The notes beneath the pieces were generated by a model. The model searched no databases and had not been told where the DNA came from. It worked only from the letters and a program-made list of their open reading frames with translations. DNA of 64,000 bases from Pseudarthrobacter sp. AL07 (GTDB lineage: Bacteria; Actinomycetota; Actinomycetes; Actinomycetales; Micrococcaceae), in contig NZ_JASBRB010000010.1 in NCBI RefSeq assembly GCF_029960665.1, positions 1 to 64,000 on the forward strand. The letters are read 5' to 3'. The position numbers and the translations under genes were made by a program. Position 1 is the stretch's first letter; each line of letters begins with the position of its first letter. Shown one piece after another: positions 27,538 to 36,657 of the stretch.

Positions 27538-28250
27538 TGACACAAGAACTTCTTGACACCCTTCCGGCCTTGCGCGTCGGCAGGCCCCTGGTGGTGGCCA
27601 TCGACGGGCCGTCAGGCTCCGGCAAGTCCAGCGTGAGCAAGGAAGTGGCCCGCCGGCTGCACCTTGCCTACCTGGACACCGGCGCCATGTACCGGGCCCT
27701 GACCTGGTTCTGCGTCACCACCGGAATCGACCTCAGCGACGCCGCTGCCGTGGAGCAGGCTTCCCGGGACCTGGTCCTGGAACTGAGCACCACACCGCGG
27801 GAGGACTACGTCCGCGTGGATGGGGCAGATGTTACGGACGCCATCCGCGAACCGGCAATTTCTTCAGCGGTCAGTACGGTGGCCACCACCCTTGGTGCCC
27901 GGACCGAATTGATCCGCCGGCAGCGTGGACTTATTGAAAAGCACCACCGCCGCATCGTGGTGGAGGGCCGGGACATTACCACCGTCGTCGCGCCGGGCGC
28001 TGAAGTCCGCATGCTGCTGACGGCCAGTGAGGAAGCACGGCTTCGCCGCCGCGGCATCCAGCTGGGCGGCACGCAGAATGCGGAGCAGCTCACCGCCCAG
28101 GTCACCCAGCGCGACGCCAAGGATTCCACGGTGGTGAACTTCACCCAGGCTGCCGACGGTGTTGTCACCCTGGATTCGTCCGATCTGGACTTCGCCGAGA
28201 CCGTGGATGCGGCGCTCGTGATCGTCACGAAGGTGCTCAACCGTGACTGA
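27537..28250 (+). CDS. cmk: Cytidylate kinase
   Basis: 237 aa. The P-loop IDGPSGSGKSSVSK and the CMP-specific YLDTGAMYRALTW place it in the CMP kinase family; VVEGRDITTVVAPGAEV follows near residue 140. The ATG at 27537 overlaps the tyrA stop (TAATG) and is preferred to the ORF opening at 27519. Phosphorylates CMP and dCMP. Its end overlaps the next GTG start by 8 bp. Confidence 0.94.
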   Translation: MTQELLDTLPALRVGRPLVVAIDGPSGSGKSSVSKEVARRLHLAYLDTGAMYRALTWFCVTTGIDLSDAAAVEQASRDLVLELSTTPREDYVRVDGADVTDAIREPAISSAVSTVATTLGARTELIRRQRGLIEKHHRRIVVEGRDITTVVAPGAEVRMLLTASEEARLRRRGIQLGGTQNAEQLTAQVTQRDAKDSTVVNFTQAADGVVTLDSSDLDFAETVDAALVIVTKVLNRD

Positions 28251-28962
28251 CGGCGGCGTGCGTCTTCCCTCCGGCTGGACCATGACCTGGAGCAGGCCCG
28301 TCGGCTGGCTGCTTGATCATGTGGTGTACCGGACGTCCGTCACTGGCCGGGACAACGTGCCGACAGGCGGGCCGGTGATTTTTGCCGGCAACCATATCAG
28401 TTTCCTGGACGGGCCGGTGATGTTCGGTGCGTCGCCGCGTCCCATGCACATTCTGGTTAAGAAGGAGATGTTCAGGGGAGTGCTGGGACGGGTCCTTCGG
28501 GCCTCAGGCCAGCTGCCGGTGGACCGCTCCGGGGGCCGGGCGGCGCTGCTGCTGGGCAAAAACATGCTCGACGCCGGCCGTTGCATCGGGATTCTTCCGG
28601 AAGGTAACAGGGGGAGCGGCCAGGCAACGGACATCAACAACGGGGTGGCCTGGCTGGCGCTGAACTCCGGCGCCCCAGTGGTTCCCGTGGCGATCCTCGG
28701 AACCCGGACTGGCAACGAACACCTCGACACAGTACCCAGGCCGGGGCGGCGGTTCCACGTCAGCTTCGGCGACGCGCTGACCCTCAGCCGAAACCCCGGC
28801 GAAACGGGCCGTGCTTCAATGGACAGGGCGGGAATGGAAATCCGCGCTGCGCTTTCGGGGCACGTCCAGGAGACCATCCAACACAGTGGGCAGCCTTTGC
28901 CCCACGCGGATTTCCGCACGAACTTCACAGCAGTAGCCGGGACGCCGGCAGATGACCACTAA
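28243..28962 (+). CDS. 1-acylglycerol-3-phosphate acyltransferase family protein
   Basis: 239 aa PlsC-like. The acyltransferase HX4D motif is in [10 protein letters not shown] near residue 46, and PEGNRGSGQ near 118 is the substrate-binding block. Expected to acylate lysophosphatidic acid or a related lipid at the membrane. Overlaps cmk and lies 10 nt before der; a cmk-plsC-der string is common in actinobacteria. A second paralogue is at 45694. Confidence 0.88.
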   Translation: MTDGGVRLPSGWTMTWSRPVGWLLDHVVYRTSVTGRDNVPTGGPVIFAGNHISFLDGPVMFGASPRPMHILVKKEMFRGVLGRVLRASGQLPVDRSGGRAALLLGKNMLDAGRCIGILPEGNRGSGQATDINNGVAWLALNSGAPVVPVAILGTRTGNEHLDTVPRPGRRFHVSFGDALTLSRNPGETGRASMDRAGMEIRAALSGHVQETIQHSGQPLPHADFRTNFTAVAGTPADDH

Positions 28963-28972
28963 GGAAAGCGCA

Positions 28973-30523
28973 ATGAGCGATACGACTCAAACCTCCGGCC
29001 ACTCCGGCGCCGGCGAAGACGAATACACGCCCACCGGCACGGACCAGGTGGCCGAGCGGCTGGCCGCCCTGGACGACGACGAAGCGGAGCTGCGTGCCGC
29101 GTCGCTCCGCGCCGGCCTGGCCGACTACGAACTCGACGACGAAGACGCCGCCCTTCTGAGCGGGGAATTCGACGACGAGGACTTTGACGGACCGGTCAAG
29201 CTCGATCCCGTGCTGGCAATCATCGGCCGTCCCAACGTGGGCAAATCCACTCTCGTGAACCGTATCCTGGGCCGACGCGAAGCCGTGGTCGAGGATACTC
29301 CCGGGGTGACGCGGGACCGGGTGATGTACTCGGCACACTGGAACGGACGCAACTTCACGGTCGTGGACACCGGCGGCTGGGAGCACGATGCCCGCGGCAT
29401 CCACGCCCGGGTGGCCGAACAGGCGGAAATGGCCGTGGAAATGGCCGACGCCGTGCTCTTCGTCGTCGACTCTGCGGTGGGCGCCACCGCGACGGACGAG
29501 GGCGTCATGAAGATGCTCCGCCGCAGCAAGAAGCCGGTCATCATGGTGGCCAACAAGGTGGACGACTTCGCCCAGGAAGCGGACTCCGCCACCCTGTGGG
29601 GCCTCGGCTTCGGCGAGCCCTACCCCGTTTCCGCCCTGCACGGCCGCGGCGTCGCCGACCTCCTGGACCACGTGATGGACACCTTGCCGGAGTTCTCCAC
29701 GATTGAGGGCCTGGAACGCTCGGGCGGCCCGCGCCGCATCGCGCTGATCGGCCGCCCGAACGTGGGCAAGTCATCGCTGCTGAACAAGCTGGCAGGGTCC
29801 GAACGTGTAGTCGTGGACAACACCGCCGGGACCACCCGTGATCCGGTGGATGAGTTCATTGAACTCGGCGACCGTACCTGGCGCTTTGTGGACACGGCGG
29901 GCATCCGGCGCCGCCAGCACATGGCTCAGGGCGCCGACTACTACGCCTCGCTCCGGACGCAGGCCGCGCTCGAGAAGGCGGAGGTCGCCGTCGTTCTTCT
30001 CGCCGTTGACGAGGTGCTCAGCGAGCAGGACGTCCGCATCCTGCAACTGGCCATCGAGTCGGGCCGTGCCCTGGTGCTGGCCTTCAACAAATGGGACCTG
30101 CTCGACGACGAACGCCGCACCTATCTGGAGCGCGAAATCGAGCAGGACCTGGCCCACGTAGCCTGGGCGCCGCGGGTCAATATATCCGCACTGACCGGCT
30201 GGCACAAGGACCGCCTGGTTCCCGCCCTGGACCTGGCGCTGGAGAACTGGGACCGGCGCATCCCCACCGGCAAGCTCAATGCCTTCCTCGGCGAGCTTGT
30301 GGCGGCGCACCCGCACCCGGTGCGCGGCGGAAAGCAGCCGCGCATCCTCTACGGCACGCAGGCGTCCAGCCGGCCGCCGAAGTTTGTGCTGTTCACCACC
30401 GGGTTCCTGGACCCGGGCTACCGCCGTTTCATCACCCGAAGGCTCCGCGAAACATTCGGTTTCGAGGGCACGCCCATCGAGGTCAACATGCGCGTCCGCG
30501 AAAAGCGTGGCAAGAAGCGTTAA
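28973..30523 (+). CDS. der: Ribosome biogenesis GTPase Der (EngA)
   Basis: 516 aa. Two tandem GTPase domains: G1 [13 protein letters not shown] near 83 and [13 protein letters not shown] near 260, with matching [21 protein letters not shown] and NKWDL motifs. A C-terminal KH-like domain (about 420-516) ends in basic [11 protein letters not shown]. An acidic N-terminal extension of about 75 residues precedes the first G domain, as in many actinobacteria. AAGGAAAG before 28973 supports this start over ATG 28952. Acts in 50S subunit assembly. Confidence 0.95.
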   Translation: MSDTTQTSGHSGAGEDEYTPTGTDQVAERLAALDDDEAELRAASLRAGLADYELDDEDAALLSGEFDDEDFDGPVKLDPVLAIIGRPNVGKSTLVNRILGRREAVVEDTPGVTRDRVMYSAHWNGRNFTVVDTGGWEHDARGIHARVAEQAEMAVEMADAVLFVVDSAVGATATDEGVMKMLRRSKKPVIMVANKVDDFAQEADSATLWGLGFGEPYPVSALHGRGVADLLDHVMDTLPEFSTIEGLERSGGPRRIALIGRPNVGKSSLLNKLAGSERVVVDNTAGTTRDPVDEFIELGDRTWRFVDTAGIRRRQHMAQGADYYASLRTQAALEKAEVAVVLLAVDEVLSEQDVRILQLAIESGRALVLAFNKWDLLDDERRTYLEREIEQDLAHVAWAPRVNISALTGWHKDRLVPALDLALENWDRRIPTGKLNAFLGELVAAHPHPVRGGKQPRILYGTQASSRPPKFVLFTTGFLDPGYRRFITRRLRETFGFEGTPIEVNMRVREKRGKKR

Positions 30524-30670
30524 TTAGGACACGCGGGGGGCGTGCAGGCGGCAAAGTGTCACTTGCACCCTCCGGAATCGTGTAAGCTTTTCAAGGTGGT
30601 TCGGCCGGACTGCTGAGTTGAAATCCTGGCTAACATCAGGAGTAAACGCAGCGGAGAACGGCGGAACTAA

Positions 30671-30747
<77 letters not shown>

Positions 30748-30748
30748 G

Positions 30749-30793
30749 AACAGAAGCGTCCCGGAGAATTTTCTCCGGGACGCTTCTGTTTTG
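30749..30793 (+). terminator. Terminator after tRNA-Pro
   Basis: 20-bp perfect stem (30749-30768 with 30771-30790) with a minimal loop, followed by a short T run. May also serve the convergent glycosylase gene on the minus strand. Confidence 0.9.
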
Positions 30794-30824
30794 TGCCGTC
30801 CTTTTGCATGTCTCGTCACCTGGC

Positions 30825-31694
30825 TTATTTCAGGAACTTCGATGTCCTGCGGTCCGCCAGGAGTTTTCCCTTGGTCTGGCAGGTTGGACAGTACTGCAGG
30901 GACGTATCGGCGAAAGACACCTCCCGGACTGTGTCACCGCACACCGGGCAAGCCTCGCCGGTCCGGGCATGGACGCGCATATGGCCGCGTTTGACGTCCT
31001 TTAGCTCGCTGGGTGGTTTCCCCTTGGCTTCAGCCAGGGCGGTTCCGAGCACGCCGTGGATGGAGTCGTACAGCGTCTGCACCGCGTCGCGGTCCAAGGA
31101 CTTGGCGGTCGCAAAAGGGGAGATCCTTGCAGCATGCAGGATCTCGTCGCTGTAGGCGTTTCCGATCCCCGCGATCACGCCCTGGCTCCGCAGGACTCCC
31201 TTGATCTGCTGGGACGTTGAGCCAAGAATTTCCGCCAGCATGTCGGCGTCGAACGCTGCGCTGAACGGGTCCGGCCCGAGGGCCGCGATGCCCGGCACAT
31301 CCTGGGGATCGCGCACCACGTACACGGCCAGGCTCTTTTTGGTCCCCGCCTCGGTGAGATCCATGCCATGGGCGCCGTCCGGCCCGCTGAACGCCAGCCG
31401 GGCAGCGATGTAGCCCTTTCCCATCCGGAGCTGGGCACCGTTGGGTGAGTCCGTGAAACGAACCCATCCTGCCCGGGCGAGGTGGAAGACAAACGAAGGT
31501 CCGTCGGTGTCAAGGCTGACAAACTTTCCGAACCGGCGGACGCCGCTGATGGTGCACTCCTCCAACGCGGTGAAGGGCGGATCCGCTGTCTTCAGCACCG
31601 CAAAGGATACGATCTGGATCTTCCGCACCACCGCTCCGCGCAAGTGCTCGTCCAGGAAACCGGCCAGGCCTGCAACCTCGGGTAGCTCCGGCAC
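30825..31694 (-). CDS. Fpg/Nei-family DNA glycosylase/AP lyase
   Basis: 289 aa starting at GTG 31694, so that the mature protein begins Pro-Glu-Leu-Pro-Glu, the catalytic N-terminal proline and Glu of the family; the frame extends to 31802 but the family N-terminus sets the start. A helix-two-turn-helix (GVIAGIGNAYSDEILHAARI) lies near 165-185. A C-terminal zinc finger has CPVC and CPTC. Removes oxidised bases in base excision repair. The motif after the proline (PELPEVAGLAGFL) fits the actinobacterial Fpg/Nei subgroup rather than classical MutM, so no symbol is given. Confidence 0.88.
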   Translation of the reverse strand: MPELPEVAGLAGFLDEHLRGAVVRKIQIVSFAVLKTADPPFTALEECTISGVRRFGKFVSLDTDGPSFVFHLARAGWVRFTDSPNGAQLRMGKGYIAARLAFSGPDGAHGMDLTEAGTKKSLAVYVVRDPQDVPGIAALGPDPFSAAFDADMLAEILGSTSQQIKGVLRSQGVIAGIGNAYSDEILHAARISPFATAKSLDRDAVQTLYDSIHGVLGTALAEAKGKPPSELKDVKRGHMRVHARTGEACPVCGDTVREVSFADTSLQYCPTCQTKGKLLADRRTSKFLK

Positions 31695-31698
31695 GGCT

Positions 31699-32328
31699 TT
31701 ACCTGCGGTCAGCCTGGCTGTCGGTGGCGGCCGGTGCCTCAGGAACAGGTGAGCGGGCCGCGGTGTCATTGGCCGCCTTAGTCGCCATGGAGCGCTCGGC
31801 ATCTGCCTTTTTGAGCGCCCTCATCTTCTTGCCGCGCTGACGCCAGACCCTCCACAGGAACAGGCCAACAACAAAGCTGACTGCGGCGGCGATGGCTGAG
31901 ATTTGCGTCCACATAGCGAACCAAGTGGCCTCGGTGCCTAGGATCCGCTGTCCGTTGTGGGCGGCCTGCGAGCTGCCGAACATGATTCCGGCGGTCAGTA
32001 GATTAGGGGACGCGAGGGCCGCAGCGGAGACGAGGATGGCCAGCTTCCAGTGCCAGCTCACGGATTTGCGCGTTGCCTGCCAGGCCACCAGAAGGGGGAC
32101 GAACGTGAAAACGAACCCGTAGAACATCCCCACCAGGATGCCGGCCCCGAGGTTGCCCTGGACCTGGTTGCGGATAACATTCGCCCACCAGACCGGGAGG
32201 ATAGCCGCAAAGGCAAAGTAGGCGGCTGTGAGGACCACCAGCGCCACCACAACGAGGATGATCCGCGCAGCCCAGTTCGCCTGTTTCGCTGGCGATTCCT
32301 GTGAGTGTGTTCTCATGCGTCTCATCAT
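31699..32328 (-). CDS. Predicted four-helix membrane protein, function unknown
   Basis: 209 aa. Hydrophobic segments lie near residues 20-43 (IILVVVALVVLTAAYFAFA), 62-82, 92-112 and 130-152, then a basic and alanine-rich cytoplasmic tail. ATG 32328 has GAGGAGGA 7 nt upstream, which beats the ORF opening at 32445. Its end lies 4 nt before the glycosylase gene, so both may be one transcript. I do not recognise a family. Confidence 0.75.
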   Translation of the reverse strand: MMRRMRTHSQESPAKQANWAARIILVVVALVVLTAAYFAFAAILPVWWANVIRNQVQGNLGAGILVGMFYGFVFTFVPLLVAWQATRKSVSWHWKLAILVSAAALASPNLLTAGIMFGSSQAAHNGQRILGTEATWFAMWTQISAIAAAVSFVVGLFLWRVWRQRGKKMRALKKADAERSMATKAANDTAARSPVPEAPAATDSQADRR

Positions 32329-32434
32329 GTCAGAATCCTCCTCGAACGCCCGTGGAGTTGTGCCTATACTTTCAGCGGCGGCTTGTTTTCCAGGCCCCGT
32401 TGACATTGGTGATTGACCCGATGAAAGGCCCCTG

Positions 32435-32821
32435 ATGAGCAACATTCCCGAAGACCTGTCCTACACTGCCGAGCACGAGTGGGTATCCGCACCGAGCGCC
32501 GACGGCGTGGTCCGGGTGGGCATCACCGACTTCGCGCAGGACGCACTCGGAGATGTTGTCTACGCCCAGCTGCCGGAGGCGGGTACTAAAGTCAGCGCCA
32601 ACGAAGTCGTTGGCGAAGTCGAATCCACCAAGAGTGTCAGCGATATCTATGCTCCGGTGAGCGGCGAGGTCGTCGCACGCAACGAATCCCTCGATACCGA
32701 TTCGGCTTTGATCAACTCCGATCCGTACGGCGACGGCTGGCTGATCGAAATCCGGCTTGCCGAAGCAGACGCCGTGGAATCCTTGCTCAGTGCATCCGAG
32801 TACGAACAGCAGGTAGGCTGA
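32435..32821 (+). CDS. gcvH: Glycine cleavage system H protein
   Basis: 128 aa. Lipoyl carrier with the lipoylated lysine at residue 66 in GEVESTKSVSDIYAPVSGEV. Shuttles the aminomethyl group between GcvP, GcvT and Lpd. The other gcv genes are not in this window, and gcvH stands just before garA, a placement common in actinobacteria. No glycine riboswitch is visible upstream. Confidence 0.95.
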   Translation: MSNIPEDLSYTAEHEWVSAPSADGVVRVGITDFAQDALGDVVYAQLPEAGTKVSANEVVGEVESTKSVSDIYAPVSGEVVARNESLDTDSALINSDPYGDGWLIEIRLAEADAVESLLSASEYEQQVG

Positions 32822-32966
32822 AGCTACCGGGTTCATCCGGTCCGGCCAGCGGGCGTCTTCGCACGTCAGTGGCCGGATCGGTGCCCGGCAACGGATCCGC
32901 GAGGCGTGTCCGTCAGGGCAAATGTTGATTGCAGGCGTCAGAGCTGCAGCGAAAGAGGAGGAATCC

Positions 32967-33443
32967 ATGGTTGGCCACGAACAGGTCCCTGCCGAAGGCG
33001 AGCACGGCACAGGTGCAGCCAGGGCTTCGGAGACCACCTCGATTCATCTCACCCCCGTCACGGACGAGCCCACGATTGCCCCCAAGCTGTCCATGGACGA
33101 GCGTTCATCCGTGGAGGCACTGCCGGCCGGTTCCGCGCTCCTGGTAGCCCACAGCGGCCCGAACGCGGGTGCCCGCTTCCTGCTTGACACGGACATCACC
33201 ACGGCCGGCCGTCACCCTGACGCGGATATCTTCCTGGATGACGTCACGGTATCCCGGCGCCACGTCGAGTTCCGCCGTACAGCGCGGAGCTTTGAAGTGG
33301 TGGATACCGGCAGCCTCAACGGCACCTACGTTAACCACGACCGCGTGGACAGTGTTGAGCTGAAGTCCGGGAACGAAGTCCAGATCGGCAAGTTCCGTCT
33401 CACCTTCTACCTGAGCCCTGCCCGCGCAGCAGGCCGCGCCTGA
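32967..33443 (+). CDS. garA: GarA/OdhI-type FHA regulator
   Basis: 158 aa. The N-terminal SETTSIHL holds the paired threonines (Thr23/Thr24) that Ser/Thr kinases phosphorylate in GarA and OdhI. The FHA domain (about 55-145) shows GRHPDADIFLDDVTVSRRHV and GSLNGTYVNHDRV, the phosphothreonine-binding loops. In this family the unphosphorylated protein inhibits 2-oxoglutarate dehydrogenase and redirects glutamate enzymes; phosphorylation makes the FHA domain bind its own tail. AGAGGAGGA precedes ATG 32967. PknL, encoded 15 kb away, is one possible kinase (inference). Confidence 0.93.
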   Translation: MVGHEQVPAEGEHGTGAARASETTSIHLTPVTDEPTIAPKLSMDERSSVEALPAGSALLVAHSGPNAGARFLLDTDITTAGRHPDADIFLDDVTVSRRHVEFRRTARSFEVVDTGSLNGTYVNHDRVDSVELKSGNEVQIGKFRLTFYLSPARAAGRA

Positions 33444-33466
33444 TCCCGGGACACTTGCCTGTGGCA

Positions 33467-34183
33467 ATGGCACAACCGGAACGCCGGGGCCCCCAAGTTC
33501 TGAACATCGGGGAAGTCCTCGCGCAGCTGAGCGGCGACTTTCCGGGTATGACCGCGTCGAAAATCAGATTCCTGGAGGAAAAAGGACTGATTAATCCGCG
33601 CCGCACTCCGGCTGGATATCGGCAGTACTCGGACGGCGACGTCGAGCGTCTCCGTTTCGTGCTGGCGCTGCAGCGGGACCAATACCTGCCACTGAAAGTC
33701 ATTAAGGACTACCTTGATGCGATTGACAGGGGAGAACGGCCGGAGAACCTGCCGCCCGGCGTCGTGGTTTCGCCTCGGATCGTTTCGGATGAACTGGCCG
33801 TGGAGCTTCAGAACCGCGGCCGGAAATTCAGCGAGGAACAGCTGCGGACTGAATCCGGTGCCAGCATTCCGTTGCTTCAATCCCTGCTGAGCTTCGGACT
33901 GATCAGCCACAGCAACGGCAAGTTCGACGAGCACGCCCTCCAGGTTGCCCGTGCCTGCGTGCAATTGGAGAGCCACGGCCTTGAACCGCGCCACCTGCGT
34001 CCGTTCCAGGCCGCCGCGGAACGTGAATTCGGGCTCGTGGAGCGGGCAGTTGCACCGCTCGCGTCCCGGCGCGATTCCGCGTCGCAGGCGCGGGCTGCGG
34101 AAGCCGCTCGCGAAATCAGCGACCTCTGCCTGGTCCTGCACCGGGCTCTGGTCCAGGACCGCATCTCACGTATGGACATCTGA
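33467..34183 (+). CDS. ftsR: MerR-family regulator FtsR (Rv1828 type)
   Basis: 238 aa. The N-terminal MerR helix-turn-helix and wing is MTASKIRFLEEKGLINPRRT then PAGYRQYSDGDVERL (about 25-70), followed by a long helical C-terminal part without metal-binding cysteines. Orthologues at this position next to garA control cell division genes in corynebacteria. The start is uncertain (TTG 33455, GTG 33461 or ATG 33467; no good ribosome site). Its TGA overlaps the next ATG. Confidence 0.87.
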   Translation: MAQPERRGPQVLNIGEVLAQLSGDFPGMTASKIRFLEEKGLINPRRTPAGYRQYSDGDVERLRFVLALQRDQYLPLKVIKDYLDAIDRGERPENLPPGVVVSPRIVSDELAVELQNRGRKFSEEQLRTESGASIPLLQSLLSFGLISHSNGKFDEHALQVARACVQLESHGLEPRHLRPFQAAAEREFGLVERAVAPLASRRDSASQARAAEAAREISDLCLVLHRALVQDRISRMDI

Positions 34184-34686
34184 TGATCGAAGTGGAGATA
34201 GTCGGCGTTCGCATCGAACTGCCGTCCAACCAGCCGCTCGTCCTGCTGCGCGAGATCCACGGCGAACGCCACGTGCCCATCTGGATCGGGACTCCGGAGG
34301 CAAGTGCCATCGCCCTGGCCCAGCAAGGGGTGGTGCCTCCGCGCCCGATGACCCACGACCTCCTGGTGGACGTGGTGGAATCACTGGGCCACTCGGTTGT
34401 CAGCGTCAACATTGTGGCCGTTGAGGACAACATTTTTTATGGCCAGCTCCAGTTCGAGAACGGCACCACCGTCAGCTCACGCGCATCGGACGCCCTCGCG
34501 GTCGCGTTGCGGGCCAAGTGCCGGATCTGGTGTGCCGACTCCGTGATGGATGAAGCCGGAGTCCGCATCACCGAGCATGACGAGGGTGAGGACACTGACC
34601 CGGGCCCCACGGTCGACGAGGAGCGCGAACTGCGGCGGTTCCGTGAGTTCCTGGACGATGTTGAGCCGGAAGACTTCGACGGCTGA
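34183..34686 (+). CDS. DUF151 bifunctional nuclease family protein
   Basis: 167 aa. The DUF151 core LREIHGERHVPIWIGTPEASA is near residue 24 and VSSRASDALAVALRAKC near 100. The C-terminal acidic UVR-like tail is EERELRRFREFLDDVEPEDF. Proteins of this family have been described as nucleases, but the function in bacteria is uncertain. Start overlaps ftsR (TGATG). Confidence 0.88.
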   Translation: MIEVEIVGVRIELPSNQPLVLLREIHGERHVPIWIGTPEASAIALAQQGVVPPRPMTHDLLVDVVESLGHSVVSVNIVAVEDNIFYGQLQFENGTTVSSRASDALAVALRAKCRIWCADSVMDEAGVRITEHDEGEDTDPGPTVDEERELRRFREFLDDVEPEDFDG

Positions 34687-34695
34687 GGTCACATT

Positions 34696-34780
34696 AAGGT
34701 TAAAGTTGAGCCTGAAAGTTCCGACACGCCTGCTCCAAGAGGCCTGGATCTTTGACCTTGGGGCGCGGCGGGCCTAACGT
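34696..34780 (+). promoter_or_regulatory. Promoter and upstream element of the second merR gene
   Basis: AAGGTTAAAGTTGAG (34696-34710) resembles a MerR-type half-palindrome array. Downstream, TTGACC (34752-34757), a 17-bp spacer and TAACGT (34775-34780) form a good sigma-70-type promoter, leaving a leader of about 140 nt before the gene at 34926. Confidence 0.5.
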
Positions 34781-34925
34781 CGAAGGTATCAAGCTCCCAT
34801 TGCTTAGAGCAGCCGCGCAAGTCACACTGTAAAAGTACGACCCACGCGAAATTACATGCATGGACTTCATGCGTGCACCGGCTGATGCAGTGGTCCCCCG
34901 GGAGCTTATATGAAGGAGGATCCAG

Positions 34926-35522
34926 GTGAGTCCCAAAGGCGAAGCAGGCGGGCTGAAACAGCCCACAACTGCTGGTGTGGCTGTGCCCGCGAGCGGTGCC
35001 CAGGGCCTCCTGTTTACCGAAGACCTTCCCGTCCTTGATGAGGACGCCGGATACCGCGGCCCCACCGCCTGCAAGGCGGCCGGGATCACGTACCGCCAGC
35101 TGGACTACTGGGCACGGACCGGGCTCGTTGAGCCAGCAGTCCGCGGCGCCGCTGGCTCGGGCTCACAGCGGCTCTACGGTTTCCGGGACATTCTCGTCCT
35201 CAAGGTAGTCAAACGGCTCCTGGACACCGGTGTTTCCCTTCAGCAGATCCGCACCGCGGTGGAACACCTGCGCGAACGCGGAGTGGAAGACCTGGCGCAG
35301 ATCACCCTTATGAGCGATGGTGCGAGCGTCTACGAATGTACGTCCGCTGACGAGGTCATCGATCTTGTCCAGGGCGGCCAAGGTGTTTTCGGCATCGCCG
35401 TGGGCAGGGTCTGGCGCGAAGTCGAAGGCAGTCTGGCTTCCCTGCCGAGCGAACACGCCGTCGAACAGTCCTTTCCCGACGACGAACTGGGCCAGCGGCG
35501 CGCCGCCCGCAAGATCGGCTGA
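34926..35522 (+). CDS. MerR-family regulator (Rv1830 type)
   Basis: 198 aa. Winged HTH starts near residue 48 (YRGPTACKAAGITYRQLDYW) with GSQRLYGFRDILVLKVVKRL and LLDTGVSLQQIRTAVEHLRE; the C-terminus lacks effector-binding cysteines. GTG start with AAGGAGG at 34912-34918. Fourth member of the conserved garA-ftsR-DUF151-merR set, but separated from it by its own promoter. Targets unknown. Confidence 0.9.
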   Translation: MSPKGEAGGLKQPTTAGVAVPASGAQGLLFTEDLPVLDEDAGYRGPTACKAAGITYRQLDYWARTGLVEPAVRGAAGSGSQRLYGFRDILVLKVVKRLLDTGVSLQQIRTAVEHLRERGVEDLAQITLMSDGASVYECTSADEVIDLVQGGQGVFGIAVGRVWREVEGSLASLPSEHAVEQSFPDDELGQRRAARKIG

Positions 35523-35548
35523 CACCGCAGGCTGACACATAGCAACGA

Positions 35549-35578
35549 GAAGAGGCCACCCCGACGGGTGGCCTCTTC
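35549..35578. terminator. Bidirectional terminator after merR
   Basis: 13-bp perfect stem GAAGAGGCCACCC/GGGTGGCCTCTTC with a 4-nt loop, between convergent genes. Confidence 0.8.
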
Positions 35579-35593
35579 CCGTTGTCCGCGGAA

Positions 35594-35626
35594 CCTGTGG
35601 CTGCAGCGGGACGCTGCAGCCACAGG
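35594..35626. terminator. Second hairpin between merR and parA
   Basis: 15-bp perfect stem (35594-35608 with 35612-35626) with a 3-nt loop GGA, directly before the stop of the minus-strand parA. With the preceding hairpin it makes a double terminator, one presumably for each strand. Confidence 0.75.
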
Positions 35627-35628
35627 AG

Positions 35629-36462
35629 TTACCGCTGGGTTCGGTTCCGCAGGCCGCTTCCGGTCGCCAGGATGTTGGCAAGGAGTGCGTCGAACAGTGC
35701 AGCTGAAGACTTCGCGGATTCGCCGGGCCAGTGGTGCACGGGGTGGGCCGCGCCCTGGATCTGCTGCCAGTTCGCCTGTTCGGGGATGCGCGGGCTCAAC
35801 AGGAGGTCACCGAACATCGATTCCATTTCCGCGAGCCGGTAGGTGTGTTCGGAGGAGCCCGTGCGCACGCGGTTGGCCACGATGCCGGCGGGGGACAGGT
35901 TCGGCGCAAATTCCTGCTTGAACAGCTGGATGGCGCGCATGGTCCGCTCCGTTCCCGCCACCGAGAAGAGTCCGGGCTCGGCCACTAAGGCCACCTTGTC
36001 ACTCGCAGACCACGCCATCCGTGTCAGCCCGTTCAGTGACGGCGGGCAGTCTATGAGGACCAGCTCGTAGCGGTCGGCGCCGGCCAGGACTGCGGAAAGC
36101 CTGCGGAGGTCGCGGCGGCCAAGGTCGGGACGGTCGTAGATGCCGGTGTAGGCCGAACCCACAGCGACGTCCAGTACGGCCGGTCCGGATCCGTTGATGT
36201 TCGCCCGTGCAGTCCAGGAACTGCCTGCGACGTTGTCTGCCAGTTTGGCGCGGCGGGGGCTCTTGAGCATCCTGCCGATGTCCAGCTGATCTCCGGCCAG
36301 GACGCCCAGGGCAGTGGTCGCGTCCGCATGCGGATCGAGGTCCACCACCAGTGTGGGGATTCCCGCGGCAAGCGCCGCAGACGCCAATCCTGTGGTGACG
36401 GAAGTCTTGCCGACTCCGCCCTTGAGGCTGCTGATGCTGACTACTTGCACTTGTGAGACCAA
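35629..36462 (-). CDS. Orphan ParA/MinD-like ATPase
   Basis: 277 aa. Deviant Walker A LKGGVGKTSVTTGLASAALA near residue 15, A' VVDLDPHADAT near 40 and Walker B LVLIDCPPSLNGLTRMAWSA near 135. No partner gene with a ParB or DNA-binding signature is adjacent. Start: TTG 36462 or GTG 36450, neither with a clear ribosome site. It is divergent from pyc across a 285-bp region. The cargo it positions cannot be inferred. Confidence 0.85.
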   Translation of the reverse strand: MVSQVQVVSISSLKGGVGKTSVTTGLASAALAAGIPTLVVDLDPHADATTALGVLAGDQLDIGRMLKSPRRAKLADNVAGSSWTARANINGSGPAVLDVAVGSAYTGIYDRPDLGRRDLRRLSAVLAGADRYELVLIDCPPSLNGLTRMAWSASDKVALVAEPGLFSVAGTERTMRAIQLFKQEFAPNLSPAGIVANRVRTGSSEHTYRLAEMESMFGDLLLSPRIPEQANWQQIQGAAHPVHHWPGESAKSSAALFDALLANILATGSGLRNRTQR

Positions 36463-36657
36463 AACCTAACGCCGGCTGCCGTGTTGGGGGTAGTGTTTGC
36501 TCCGGCACTGCCGAAGCCGGCGGCTTGAGCCGCCTTACTCATCATATGTGGCTGCGCCTGTGAATCCCGCCTTATGGGGGACGCGGCACGGCGATGGCGT
36601 GGGTGGCAGGCTCTGCCAGCCCCCGTTGATGTACGCGGGACATGACGGAGGTTTCTG

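Noticed and set aside
32329..32434. Glycine riboswitch upstream of gcvH
   Set aside because: No tandem aptamer consensus is visible and the gap is only about 100 bp.
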